This document shows positions 48,174 through 60,300 of a stretch of 64,000 nucleotides of DNA, one piece after another. The stretch is from contig NC_084759.1 in assembly GCF_028858725.1 (NCBI RefSeq), positions 134,522,171 to 134,586,170 of the forward strand, given 5' to 3'. Origin of the DNA: Colius striatus (lineage: Eukaryota; Chordata; Aves; Coliiformes; Coliidae). Position 1 is the stretch's first letter. Each line of letters begins with the position of its first letter. Position numbers and translations under genes: made by a program. Below the pieces are notes generated by a model. That model did not search any database and was not told the DNA's origin. It saw nothing but the letters and a program-made list of their open reading frames with translations.

Positions 48174-49769
48174 GACCATACACAGAAGGAGATCATCCAG
48201 TGGAACTGAAATACCACCTTCTAATAGAGGTACAAAATGTATGGCTGCAGACACAATTGTTTCCAAGAGGTATTACTGAACTTTGCAAGCTAAACTAAAT
48301 GACTTGAACGTAAACTGCACTGAATTAACTATTCTAAGTAGGCACACTGGGGCTCAGGAAGTGGACCTGATCTGAGACAAGAAGACTCTCCCTTGCTTTT
48401 GGATGGGATGGTTCTGTAGCAAGCTGGTCATCTGGTCTCTGTGCAGAGATGACTGCTAAGAGGACACAAGAGGTTTGCTTCCTTGTTTTCTTTCTGAACA
48501 GCTTGTGTCTTGTTTCTGCTCTGGTATAATATCTTTTTTTTTTGTTTTGTTGGTGCTGATATAAAAGAAAAAACATTTAAATAAGTTCTTTGTAGCCAAT
48601 GGCAGTTTTTTTCTTAAACTGGTTGAAACACTAACTGTTTCTATTTTTAATGAATCAGTCTTTTAATTTTGCTTTTAAGAGGTGAAAACAGTATCCAGCT
48701 AGTAAAATACTGACCAGGATCCTTGCTGACTGAATATATTCCTTCCCAATTTGGATTGCATCTGCCCAAAGCAGGCTGTAGTATGAGAATGGATACAGGA
48801 TCACTCTTATGTTCAGTGAAGGACTGCAGTCTCATGTGATGGCTTTATTTACTTCCTTAAAACAAAACAAACAACCATTTTCAAAGAGCAAACCAGAGCA
48901 TTGTGGGTTTGGGTCACATAATAAATGAACAAGCAGTCCTGAGGCTGGCCTTGATTTCTACCTGCCCTTGCTCCACTCATGCCCAGTCCTGGTCTTCACA
49001 TTAACTATTTACTATTTAATGCATCTGTCATGCATTAAATGATGGTTGAATTCTTATATCCTCTATCTTGATACAAGTTATGGTGGTTCTTCCTTATTCT
49101 TCTCAATGCCTTTAAACTCTTAGTGTGAGCAGCACAGTGTGTTAGTCCTCGCTGTATGAAGGGGAATGGCTGTTCTGCTACGTGTATGGAACTACCCCTA
49201 CCTTAGGTAGGGGGAACTTAAGTTCTCGACCACTACTTTAAATTCTTGGTACTAAGTACATAAAAAACAACTTTAGGGAAACTGGCAAAAGAACTTTATC
49301 TGGAGACTCAGTTGAAAGTTAAACCACTCTGGCAAGAGAAAGTAATTACTTCAAAATTATTCTATGTAGCAACCATTTTTCTTTAAGGAGTAAAAGCTTA
49401 ATGACATAGTATCTGAGGTGACTGAGCTCATCTGATGTTGAAAGACAGAAATCCTGTGATTTCTTGGAGCTGGAACATTGGCTTCAAATAGCAGAGCAAG
49501 GCTGAAATTACTCAGTTTGAGTCCTGCTTCACGGTGCTGTTGTGTGGCACATGGGGGTAAATGAGGAGCTCTTTCCCTGCTGGCCTCTGGCAGGCTGATG
49601 CTGACTGCCCTTACCATGCTGGTACTGAGCACATCTTTGCTGTAGTGATGGCAAATAGCAAACACTTACTTACTCTACAAATGCTCTTAAACATGTTTAC
49701 CATGGGGTTTTTATAACTACTGTGATTAACATTGTTAAAGAAAGAAGTTAAATTTTCTATGTCTTTTGT

Positions 49770-49775
49770 AATAAA
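49770..49775 (+). terminator. TM7SF3: Candidate distal polyadenylation signal of TM7SF3
   Basis: AATAAA within TTTTGTAATAAAGATGTC, followed by a T- and GT-rich stretch near 49780-49812, as expected downstream of a cleavage site. Confidence 0.5.
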
Positions 49776-49795
49776 GATGTCTTTTGAAAGAATAT

Positions 49796-52700
49796 TGGAA
49801 TGAAAGTGGTCTCTTTGAATTTAGTAATGCTTTTAAAACTTTGCCTTCTGCCTTTGGCATTGGATGGATAATTTGTTTTGAAAAAACACCTTAACCTCTG
49901 AAGGCATGAGGTAAGGGGGAGCTTAGCTAATCTATTGTGAAGATTTTCTATAGTTGCAGTAATACTCAGGCTGTGAGAGGGTGTTTATGAGGAAGAATGA
50001 GGTTCAAAGAGGCTGTTTTTTCTGTACATATCTTTGTTGGATGAGGTTCTAGAGGACAAAGAAATGGTTGTCATCTGCTTGTTGACTAGAAACTAGTCTA
50101 CAAGATCATATAAGAAGTCCATGTCAGAATTGGGCTTTGAACTCTTTCTGAGATCCTGCCTTGAGGATTTAATATATTTATTTTTTTAATACTTCTGAGA
50201 GATGGCATGGGAATTTTCTTCCACATTCTGTAAGCCCTAATAACAGTGATAATAATAATCATAATACACCAGCTGATCCACTGGGGTGTTGATGGGGTAG
50301 TTTTTAAGACTTTTTTTGTGTACCCCATGAAGCCATTGCACAAGGAAGACTGGATCCTACCCTGCCATGTCTCTGTTCTGACTGCAGAATCTCTCATTTA
50401 CTGCCTTGGTGAATTAGCTGTGCTCCCTGGTGATTTTCTGGCTTAAAATAATACTGTCTCACATTCCTGGGGAATCCAAGTCTAAGCTACGTTCTTCTAG
50501 GTGGCAATTCCCCTATAGAATCAAGTGTTTTGATGCTTCACAGAGCTGAAGCTTTCCAGACTCTGATGATAATGATCAACTTCCTCCTGCTGTAGGGAAT
50601 TCTCCTGCCATAGTGGCTCCAGCACCCCTCTTTAACTGAGTTTTCTGAAGTCTTTGCTGCACTGTAGTAATGCTGCAATGATCACATCACAGTATTTCTT
50701 AGCTGCTTGCAGAGCATTCTGAGGTCTGCATGTGTTTCAGTCCTGCCTCAAGTAATCTCCATCAGAAACCCTCTTCTTCCTCCCTTGCCTCCATGGTAAT
50801 TTCTCCTAGCAGTTCAACAAGTTGTGGCACAAGTGGACCTGGACACTGATCTTCTCAAAAAACAGTTCTTCCTTTGTTCTCATGTCTCCTTCCTCACCTT
50901 AAAGCCCACAATACAACCCACAAACAAAACCATCCTAGCCTGACTGCTACTTCAGGGAGTGCTAAATGTATAAGGCAGCTTGCCTATCGGCTGCCCCAAG
51001 CATTGGGAAAGCATGACTGAAAATCAAGACAAATCATGCTTTCCATAGATGTACTTCAGAGGAGAGGAAGACAAAATCTCACCTCTGCCTAGCCTTGTGT
51101 ATTGATTTGGGAGCAGGTTTTGGGAAATTATAGCAGCAGTCCATAAAATACATGTTTCTCTGCCACCTCTGCAGTTACATGTCCTATGCAAGTGGTTTTC
51201 CTTCCTGGGAGCAACAACGTGGTACAGATCTTCCACCCTAATAGTCCATGCCAGAAACAGTATTGTTCTTCGGTCTTCTCAACTGGTTGGTAGAAATGTT
51301 GCCTAAGTCAGGTAGTAAAGCACTCAAAACGTTTTTTGGGGCGCAGCTGCTGAGTGTTTTGTAAAACATGTGCCAGAGGCCTCTGAGAGAAAGACTGGTT
51401 ATGCTCAGCACCTCTGCCATTTGCGGCTGCAAGCCTGAGCAAAATGTAAACTTTGTGAAATGCCAGCCTGAAACAAAAACTCAGTCCTGTGAAATACACT
51501 AACTGGCTGACATCTTTCTGGTGTTGCTGTCAGAGAGACTTCAACATGACCTGGCTTATTTGGTGACTTGCCTTCAAGCTGTTTTGTTTTCTTATGTCCA
51601 GGGCACTTGGATGTTGCCAATGCTGTATGAAACTGTCCCAAGCAACTGGATACTAAAAGCAGAGGGTAAAGCAAGGTTGAGTTTAAAATTGCTTGAGAAT
51701 CAAAATCCTGTCTTTACAGCACAGCCATCAGTAACTCTTCAAGGAGCTGGTTTTACTTTTAATTAGAGGGCAAGGACTGAACTTGGCTAATAGGTAGGTT
51801 GGAGTGGAAAAACTGCTGTTACTCCTAGCAGGGCCTTCTTTCCCCTTTCCCTAACTAGTGCTGAGTTACCCTTACTTAGCTTTTGCTTTTGTTTGCAATA
51901 GCAATGGAAATAAATGAGGCTTATTTGGTCCCCTCTTGTTATCTTTCTCTTACTCCAACCTGGAACATGCAACCAGGGCCTTCCCAAAGCCTCACTCTTT
52001 GAAGTTTTCACAGGTGCTTCTCACCCCACTGAGGCTCTTCAGAGCCTCTTTGTTTATCTGAAACTGCTTCTGAAAACCAGGAGGCCCCTCCTGAGAAAGC
52101 ACTATGCCCCATCTTAAAATGTACACTTTTCACTTAAGTCTCTGAGCTTTTTATCTCTCTTCCTTTAGAAGCAGCAGCAGCTGCTGTAGGTTTGCCTTCT
52201 CTGTGGTACTTGTGATGGGCTTTGTAACTTTGGTTGGTTTATCCTGTGTATAGTCAGAATAAGAAACACTGAGCTTACAGTAACTGCTCTACAGAAAATA
52301 AGTACTTGTAAGCCTTAGGCCAGTGTGTTCTCACTCAGGGGCTGAGATGTTTTACTACAGCCCTTCCTATTTATTTGAATTTGGTCAGTATTCATCTGGT
52401 TTGATTGTCCCCTCCCACATGTTAGATTAGTAGGTTTAGTGCTTCAGTTTTCTTTAGAAACAGTAGTTCCAGTAACACTTCTGTCTGTTCAAGCAGACAC
52501 TTGTTGTTCATAAGAGGTTTTTTTATTGATACCAAACCTTGTTTGCTAGCACATAGCTACAGGCAGACAGCTGTCTCCTCTCGAGTATGCAAAGCTTCAT
52601 ACTGTTTTTGCCCACTAGGGGAAGACAACTTCAAACAGAGCAATAAATTAGCTCATTTTTAAGGTGAGAGGAAGTGGCAGGAAAAAACATGGTTGCATCC

Positions 52701-54764
52701 AACTTGCCTGCCTGCTTCACAACTGGGTTTTCACAAGTCTGCCTTGTCAGAAAAAGCACCTGTTGCAATTTTTCCACATTATCCTCAGTGCCTTCTGGTG
52801 TAACAGCACATTATCTATTGTGCTCAAAAAGAGCAACATTCTTTTTTATCCTGAACACTTCAGTGGAGCAAAAAAAAATACATGCAGGAAGCAAAACCAG
52901 CACAGTGAGAGTGTATTGTGTGAGGCAGTTGCTGATTGCTTAAGCAGTAACTTACTAAGTTGAGTTGCATATGATGATTCAATTACTTAAGAAATGAAAC
53001 GTTTGCTATGATCCTGAGCATAGCATTTGAAACCCAAAGACATGGATATGTGTGTCAGGTGAGATTTTTCTGAGCTTGGGAAGCAATAATGTTCTTGGAT
53101 GTGACTGTGGGGCTGCAGGGGCTCCCACCAGGCCCGCTGCTGCTTCACAGGGTGGCTGGGGAAGGGAGGTGGTTGCAGACAGCAGGAATACCAGTACCTT
53201 TTCTCAGAGTTACTGAAATAAAATTTCTCTTACTTTGCAGCACAATTGAATATGTGGAAGTTCAGTTGCTTTTTTTTTATACTGGTCTGCTCAACTCCCG
53301 TCAGTAGGAAATTCAGGTGCATCATAAATGGAACGTGGGATGGGCAAAAGCGGGAAGTGACCTACACCAAATGTGTAGGTCATTTGTGATACCAAATGGC
53401 CCTGTGCTGCACACGGTGCTCCCAACACACCTCAGGGGTCCTGAAAAGGAGAGGTCTGCCCAGGGGTCCTCTGTCGGCATTATACAGGATCTACTTCTCT
53501 GCTCTTTATGCAATACTAACAGGCATTTTTTCAATGGTGCTCATTTTTGCATGTGTGCAAGGGAGTGCATAGATTCTTTTTCTGGGAGAATGAGGTGGTT
53601 TCGCTTGCACATCAAGTTAAATGGAATCCCTCTGAGACAAGGCCTTCTCTTACAATTATGTGGACACCATCATCTTTTTTCTCCTTTTTTGGCAGCGTGT
53701 TGCTTAGTGCTTCTTGCAGAACTTGAGTGTTACCAGCACTATGATATTGAAAATGCTAGTAAAGAAGTTGTTTGATGTTAAAACTTACTCCTCTACCACA
53801 TTCTTCATTTCCAACTTAGGATTTCTTTTGTGCTCCAGTCTAATCTCCCCTGTGTCCCTGCCTTCAGCCTGTCCATCTGTGAACAGCACTGCAGTGTTCT
53901 GTTAGCCATTTAACTACCTGTTGTAGTGAGATACCCCAAAAGAAAGAACAAATGCACATTCTATGTTCAAATAGAAATTCTTTGGTTTTTAATCAGCAAA
54001 AAACCCCGAAAACTTCTTAAGCCAGGGTAAATCTTATTTTGGGTAGCTACAAGGGCATCTTAGTTAGTTAATATAATTCTTCATTAAAACTGTGCCATTA
54101 ATTCTTTACTTCAACGTAGTCTAATCCCATGTGTATGTTAAAAAGTCAAAGTGACTGAAATCTTTTAGTTTTACAGAACAGCCCAATTTAGTTTCAAGTT
54201 GCCCTTCAACTCAGTTGAGTAGCTGCTACATGTATTTATGACTTGGCTTGACACATTACTTGACTTTAAAAATATAATTTACAGTATTGAAAACACTTCT
54301 GAGAAATCAGGGGAAGTGGAGAAAATGTTACATTGTCAGCTTATGGATGTAATCCACTGACATCTTCATGTACACATCACAAAGAATCAAGTCAAAGTGA
54401 CTTTTCTTAAAAATTCACAGCTGTCACATCCTATCTGTAACAAAATATGTTTTGATCCAAAAAACAAACCCCAGTGGACTGCTTTTTGTTTATTTTTACT
54501 GCTCCTCTGTACTAGTAAACAGTTCCAGTGGTTCATTTGAAAGATGAGTAACTGTATGTGTGGAAGTCACTGTTAGTTTTTCAAGAGAAAATTAAGCCTT
54601 TCCAGAGGATTTTTTTTCTCTTGCTACATGAATAAAAGCATTAGAAATTGGCCTGCCTTGCCTTACAGTATAAAAAAAACCTGAGTAAATGGAAAAATGT
54701 CTCTCTTTTTTTTTCTCCTTTCATGTCACTAACAAGGCTCACTTCAGATTCAGTATCTTGAAAC
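49796..54764. other. Spacer between convergent TM7SF3 and FGFR1OP2
   Basis: About 5 kb with no recognised gene, RNA or repeat. A GATAATAATAATCATAATA stretch lies near 50250. A plus-strand open frame of 152 codons (53317-53775) has no domain and no coding context. Some of this could be further 3'UTR of either gene. Confidence 0.55.
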
Positions 54765-57225
54765 ATCCATATTTTCAGTCAACTTTATTGATAAAATAAG
54801 TTTACTGTACAGTACACAATTCAAGCCATAAATTCTTTTCAAGCCATCTGCATTACAAAAATAACAGGTATGCAATGAAAAATAGTCACTCCACACACTG
54901 TGAAGGTTCTTTAAAATCCTAAAGTGATCAGGTCCAGGGAATGACAGGAGAGACATATCAAACGTGAAGACTAGGAGTAGATAAGTCACTTCTTTTTTTT
55001 AAGTTTACAAAAATAAACACTGATCAAGCATTATTTCATAATAGAGCAACCACAAAGAACGGCCATGGACTAACAACCCTTCTCTGGAAACTGTATTTGA
55101 AAGACAAACTAGAAAGTCATCCAGGACACTGCATTCAGCATTAAATGGATAGAAATGCCTCTGCTACCAGGAAATGGCTGAACTATGCTTCTAAAAGTAA
55201 CAATCAATTGAACCCCAAATTTCTTCTAAGTTTGCAACAACAAAACACTCCATTAAAAAAAACAGATGTTGCTTCTGCTAAGTCACCAGCTTGCAAGCTA
55301 CAGCAGAAATGTGAAACCTAAATTATAGGTTTCTGGCAAGGTTTTACAGATAATAATAACAGACAAGTATATTTTTATGACCCCAAAATTTTCCCCAAGA
55401 TGTTTAGCAAGTTTGGAAATGTTTTTTTCTCCACACAAATGTCTTCAATATAATCTTATGCCTAGAAAAAACGCTTAAGATGCTCTGGAAAGAGAAGTAG
55501 CAGTTTCTCCATTTATAAAAAATGCTGTGAGAACTCGGAGAACTGGATTTATCTGTCCTTGCAACAGCATTTTCTACTATAGGTACTATTGAACTGAAGA
55601 CATGCCTTGTCTCTGCTAAACACTCCTTTCCCAGGACTTGACTTGTTTCTCTTAAACAGAGATGCTGGACAGCAACTGACAGCAACAGAACAAAAATATT
55701 AAGCTCCCTATAAATTAGTTCTCTGGACAGTGAAAGTTCACCCTTAGACCTGTGGCACACTTATCGTGAACCTAGGGAAGCTGTACTGAGTCAAAGGAAG
55801 TTGTATTTAAAACTGACACCCCTAAAAGTACTTGATGTCCTTTCAGTTGTAACTGAGAATCAACTATTACTGAATCAAATTTTATTTCAGAATAGGAGTT
55901 CAAGTCATTTTGTTAGGTGAGCTATTAAACAGCCAAAATATTCAACTGTGGGGTGGCATTGGTAGATCTACAGTTCTTTGTGGTTGAAGGCTTTCACTCT
56001 GCTGCTTTTGAGTATGTTTCCCAAGTAAAGAATACCTTAATATGCTGCAAAAAGTGATGATATACATCACTAGAAGCATTCTCACTGCCTTGACTCAGAA
56101 GCAATAGTCTGACAAATCAAAGCCAAATATTAATTCTTTCAGCACCTCTTCACTAAAAGCCTGTCTTGAGCAGCACTTTTATTGTATCTGCATATCATAA
56201 AAGCTGCACTTTGATCTATAAAAGCTAATTCCTTTTCATTTCTGCAAGTATCTCAGGATTAAAAGCATGCAGTCTGTCAGTACAGCATATGGAATTTTTT
56301 CCTAATGCAAACATAACATGTACCTGAAACTTAACAAAAACCTTCCTGAGGACTAGTGTTTAAGAAAAAAATAAGAGTATTAATTGCAGGCATGCAGGCC
56401 AACTTTGCAATAGAACCTCTCACTCCTTCCCCCAACTACCTCTCTGCTGCCGTTTGGGTGCTTGCATATTGCATTTCCCTGTTATGAAGTTTGGGCAGGC
56501 AATTGGAGAAATAGACTGGACTAGTGTGGCTTCTTGCCTAGAGAGAACTGAACCTGCTTTTCTCTCATAAAAGTAAAAGCTAAGGCAGAATTTGATAATG
56601 CCACCTGTGCTCCAGAAAGCAATAAAGTGGGAAGCATTTCTTACATTTAAACAATTGACCCTGTATTTGAACAGGATGCCCCGTGGCTTAATGACAGAAA
56701 TCTTATAAGTTTTATGCTGCCTGTGTACCCTTTTCCATTAAACAGAGTTGTTGCAAAAATGAGAATTTATGAAAAACTCACTAAAAAGAAAGTGTAATGT
56801 GGATTATACACAAGCCATATTCATAACCTACTGCTTTTAAGCCAGAGATTGGACTTTAAATCTTAACTTTATTACATAATAGGTGAATTGAAACTTTGTA
56901 TGAGCAATTGTTTATACAAATTATGTGAAATCTTGTCCTTTATCTGTAAAACTCTTTCATAGAAAAATAATTCCCAATTCAGTAAGTCCATGAATCCATT
57001 TCCTACTGAAGTTAGATCTATGGTAATTAATCTGTCACTCAGGTTTTTGTAGAATATCACTTTTAGTTTCTCATAGCTTTTAGTTTTTCAGCATAACAGC
57101 TGCTAACCTGGCACTGAAGATGCATGAGCTTGCTGGTACCCTATTCAGTAACAAGTGCTTGACAAGTGACCCCTGATATTCCTTTTGTAAAGTGTGCAAT
57201 TGAAGCTGGTTGACTTCCATAGTCC
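54765..57225 (-). other. FGFR1OP2: Probable FGFR1OP2 3'UTR
   Basis: This is AT-rich DNA following the stop on the minus strand. Minus-strand AATAAA hexamers (TTTATT on plus) lie at 56868-56873, 56178-56183, 55881-55886 and 54784-54789, so alternative 3' ends from about 0.4 to 2.4 kb are possible. The left boundary assumes the most distal hexamer is used. Confidence 0.5.
54784..54789 (-). terminator. FGFR1OP2: Candidate distal polyadenylation signal of FGFR1OP2
   Basis: AATAAA on the minus strand in ATCAATAAAGTTGAC, followed downstream on that strand by T-rich sequence. A hexamer alone is weak evidence. Confidence 0.45.
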
Positions 57226-57363
57226 TTAGCTTTTCCTCAGGCTCAAATCACTGCTTGTTACTAATCCTGACAGAGATGTGCTCTCTGAGGCATCTTCTTT
57301 CTTGAGGTTCAGAAATGATTCTCTAGTTATTTGAAGAATTTCTCTTAAGCCTTTGTTTTCTTG
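57226..57363 (-). CDS. FGFR1OP2: FGFR1OP2 last coding exon and stop
   Basis: It encodes QENKGLREILQITRESFLNL ... TSSDLSLRKS and TAA at 57226-57228. The acceptor is GGTTATAG. Confidence 0.95.
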   Translation of the reverse strand, partial: QENKGLREILQITRESFLNLKKEDASESTSLSGLVTSSDLSLRKS

Positions 57364-60300
57364 CTATAACCAGAGAAAGGAAAAGGCATTTAACAGAACT
57401 CCAGGAAGAAATCAAGATAGCTCCATGAATAACCAACCCTCCCTTCTGCCCTGAAGTTACGTTTAAGGATTCAAATACTGATTTGCAACCAAGTAGTGCT
57501 ATGTTATCTTCTAAAGCTAAGAACATTAGATTTCTGACCCTCTTTCTTTCTTGAATGGGGATTAAACATAAAAAAGAGCTCAAAACACAAAGATATGTAA
57601 GAATAAAGTAATTAAGCTCAAAAGTTGAATTTTAAAAAATAAATATCCCTTTCTTTCCACATACCCTGTCCCACAATGAACTGCTTTGCTAGCACTTAAA
57701 GAGCAATGGTGTTGATCCTCCAGCGCTAAGCAACTGAGAATTGCCCCACAGGCACAAAATTATTGCTAATATTTTTTTTTCAAAAATATTTTTAAAAGGT
57801 GTAGGTATCATTATTTGCATCCTATCGTATTATTTGCATCCTGTCTTATCAGGATGAATTTGTATTACTTCCTAGCTTTTTGCTACACTCAGAGACTTCA
57901 AAAAAGTGAAAGCTTGAGCCAGTATATAAATAGAAATCACTGATTTCTGGTGATGAGGTAGCACCTACACAAGGCTTGAGAAGAAGCTGCAGCGGGGAAA
58001 ATAGCACTTACAGCCCTCCCACAAGGAAAGCAGTGTGACCAACTGATACGGTAACTCGGGAGATACAGGAACTCGATAGAACTGTGGTAACCTTTACTCC
58101 CTTGCCACTTGTGCCATTGATGTTTTGATTTCACACTTACCTCAAGTTGGATGATCCGTTCTTGCTCTTTACAGCCGTGCTTTTCATCAGTTTCAATGGC
58201 TTTTCTCATTACCGCTGCCATTTCTGTAATTTGGTCCACATGCACTTGCAGCTCCTAAGACATAAAAATTAAACAATGACAGCTTTAGCAATACCTTTTC
58301 TGAATTCTTAAAAATAAGTATAGCATCAGATGTGCATTTTGTCTGCTGTGCCACTTAATAAAAATGTCAGCACAGGCTGAAATTTGAGAAAACAAGTTCT
58401 CCAGAATTTTACACCACGAGTAGCCACTGTGGTCTTGTTTGTTTAATTAAATCTGGTTTGCCACACAGTGGCCCTTCTTATTAAATTTTATATGCACTTA
58501 AATGATTACAGAAGATGTGGAAGCTATGGAAGACAAATGGCTCTAAGTCAGCCATGTGCTTGCTCTGACAAGGCCTTTTTGTCTTGCAGGAACTGACATC
58601 TATCATTTTGGATCTGCAAAAAGACTCAATTCATTTAAGAACAGCAGGATACGTGACATTCTTTCCATTTGTTTGAAACCTGACCCAAGTTGGGCACAGC
58701 CAGTACTGGCCGCAGGGTAGGTATTCGTTTCTTAAAAAGACTAAGTGAAGTGGTCATCCCTACTGTGTCATGTATTAGGGAACTCAGATCTGTCCTCTGC
58801 TCTTTTTTAGTTGCTTCTGCTCAAATCCATTTCCAACTCCTACTTATCTGGGATTTGGACTTTAGAGTTCCTCATCCTTGCTGAGTTGGAAGAAAACTTG
58901 TGTGTACTGACGACACTCTTTGTGTCTGTTAATGACAAATAACTACCACATCTCACTGAAAGACTGAAGGAGGCGGCATAAAAGAGCAGTAGTTTGGTTT
59001 GTGCTTGTCCTCTTCCACTACCAGGAATGGGATGATAGAAGCCATTAATTTGGGCATAACAGCCTTTGCAAGGAAGTTTTAGACAGTTTTCACTGTTTGC
59101 CAAGAAGTGATCTCTTACCTAGACTTTGTTGGTTCAGGCGACAGTTTATGTTCTTGCTGGCAAATCTACCAGCAAGAAATGCTAAAAGGGTTGTTACTTC
59201 TTTTTCCTTGCAAATCTAGATAAGGACCTTATGCCTATTCACTGCCGTTCAGTTAAGCCAAATATTTCAATGGTATTTCCAGAAGTTTTGATTTTTCATT
59301 GTCTATTATTCCAACGTGACTATCATGCCAGCCTATCCTGTATGACCTGACCTTTGGACAGAATTCACAAGTTACTGACAAATAGCAGGAAAAGCAGAAG
59401 AGCAGGACTGAAATGAAGAACAGTACAGATGCAAGTTAAATCCCATGTTTAACTTTGACTGGAGGTCCACATGTTCAGCAGATCATCAGCTTGCCTTTAG
59501 ACTACCAGAAATGACCAAACTGCCCTAAAGAACCACTTCACCTGGAATCATAAACTATACTTGATGAAAACAAGTATCTTTTCCTCTTTGCCATTCCAAT
59601 TGCCAAAGCTGTGGTTTTGCTGTTTATTTGTTAAATGCCCACTCATAGTGAGGAGGTGGAACTTGCTGTAAATCTTTTTTTTTCCCTCAGCTTTCAGTGA
59701 AGCTGATTACATGAAATATTTTTGACTGAAAAACTAAATACAGCTTGAAAAGAAGCTGTGATCAGTGGTAACAGAATGAGTTGGGAAGGATGTAGCCTTG
59801 AGAAGGACTAGGAAGGAGTTAGTGGTTTTTAGATACACTGCTGTTCTCCCTACTTCCCATTTTGCCTGTTTACGTGGCCTCTTGATTAATATTGATTCAG
59901 GGCCTGCTCCAAGGTCACTCATGTTAAATTGGATGCTAACACAAAACTCTAAGGTTTTACTCTGGAGGGCAGATGTGGACAACTTAGATGCTGTAATATC
60001 AAACAATGCAAAGAAAGTGTTTCTTTACAAAAATAGTCTTAAACATCTACAACCACTTTGTGCATTTCTCAGCTTTTGATGTGCATGCATTGTTTATTTT
60101 TTTTCCAAAGAGAAAAAAACGCCCATGCACGCTTTTAGGCCTTGTTTCAGTACAGGAAATTCAAACAGCATGCTTAGATCAGGGGCATTGCTACCAACAT
60201 ACACTTCTGCATTCTACACTGCTAGAAGAAATTGGTTTCCCATTTAGAAAAGGTGCTTCTTTATCTGCAGAAGTCAATTATTTTGTAATGATACTTTGTA

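Larger units (their letters stand above)
47763..49795 (+). other. TM7SF3: Probable TM7SF3 3'UTR
   Basis: This follows the stop codon. It contains AATAAA hexamers at 48168-48173, 48920-48925 and 49770-49775, giving 3'UTRs of about 0.4, 1.2 and 2.0 kb. The choice among them cannot be made from sequence alone. Confidence 0.55.

Noticed and set aside
53317-53775. Plus-strand open frame of 152 codons between TM7SF3 and FGFR1OP2
   Set aside because: No domain or family was recognised, and no splice or promoter context was seen. A length like this can occur by chance in 64 kb.
59151-59178. Hairpin as a microRNA precursor
   Set aside because: The stem is only 10 bp, far shorter than a microRNA precursor.
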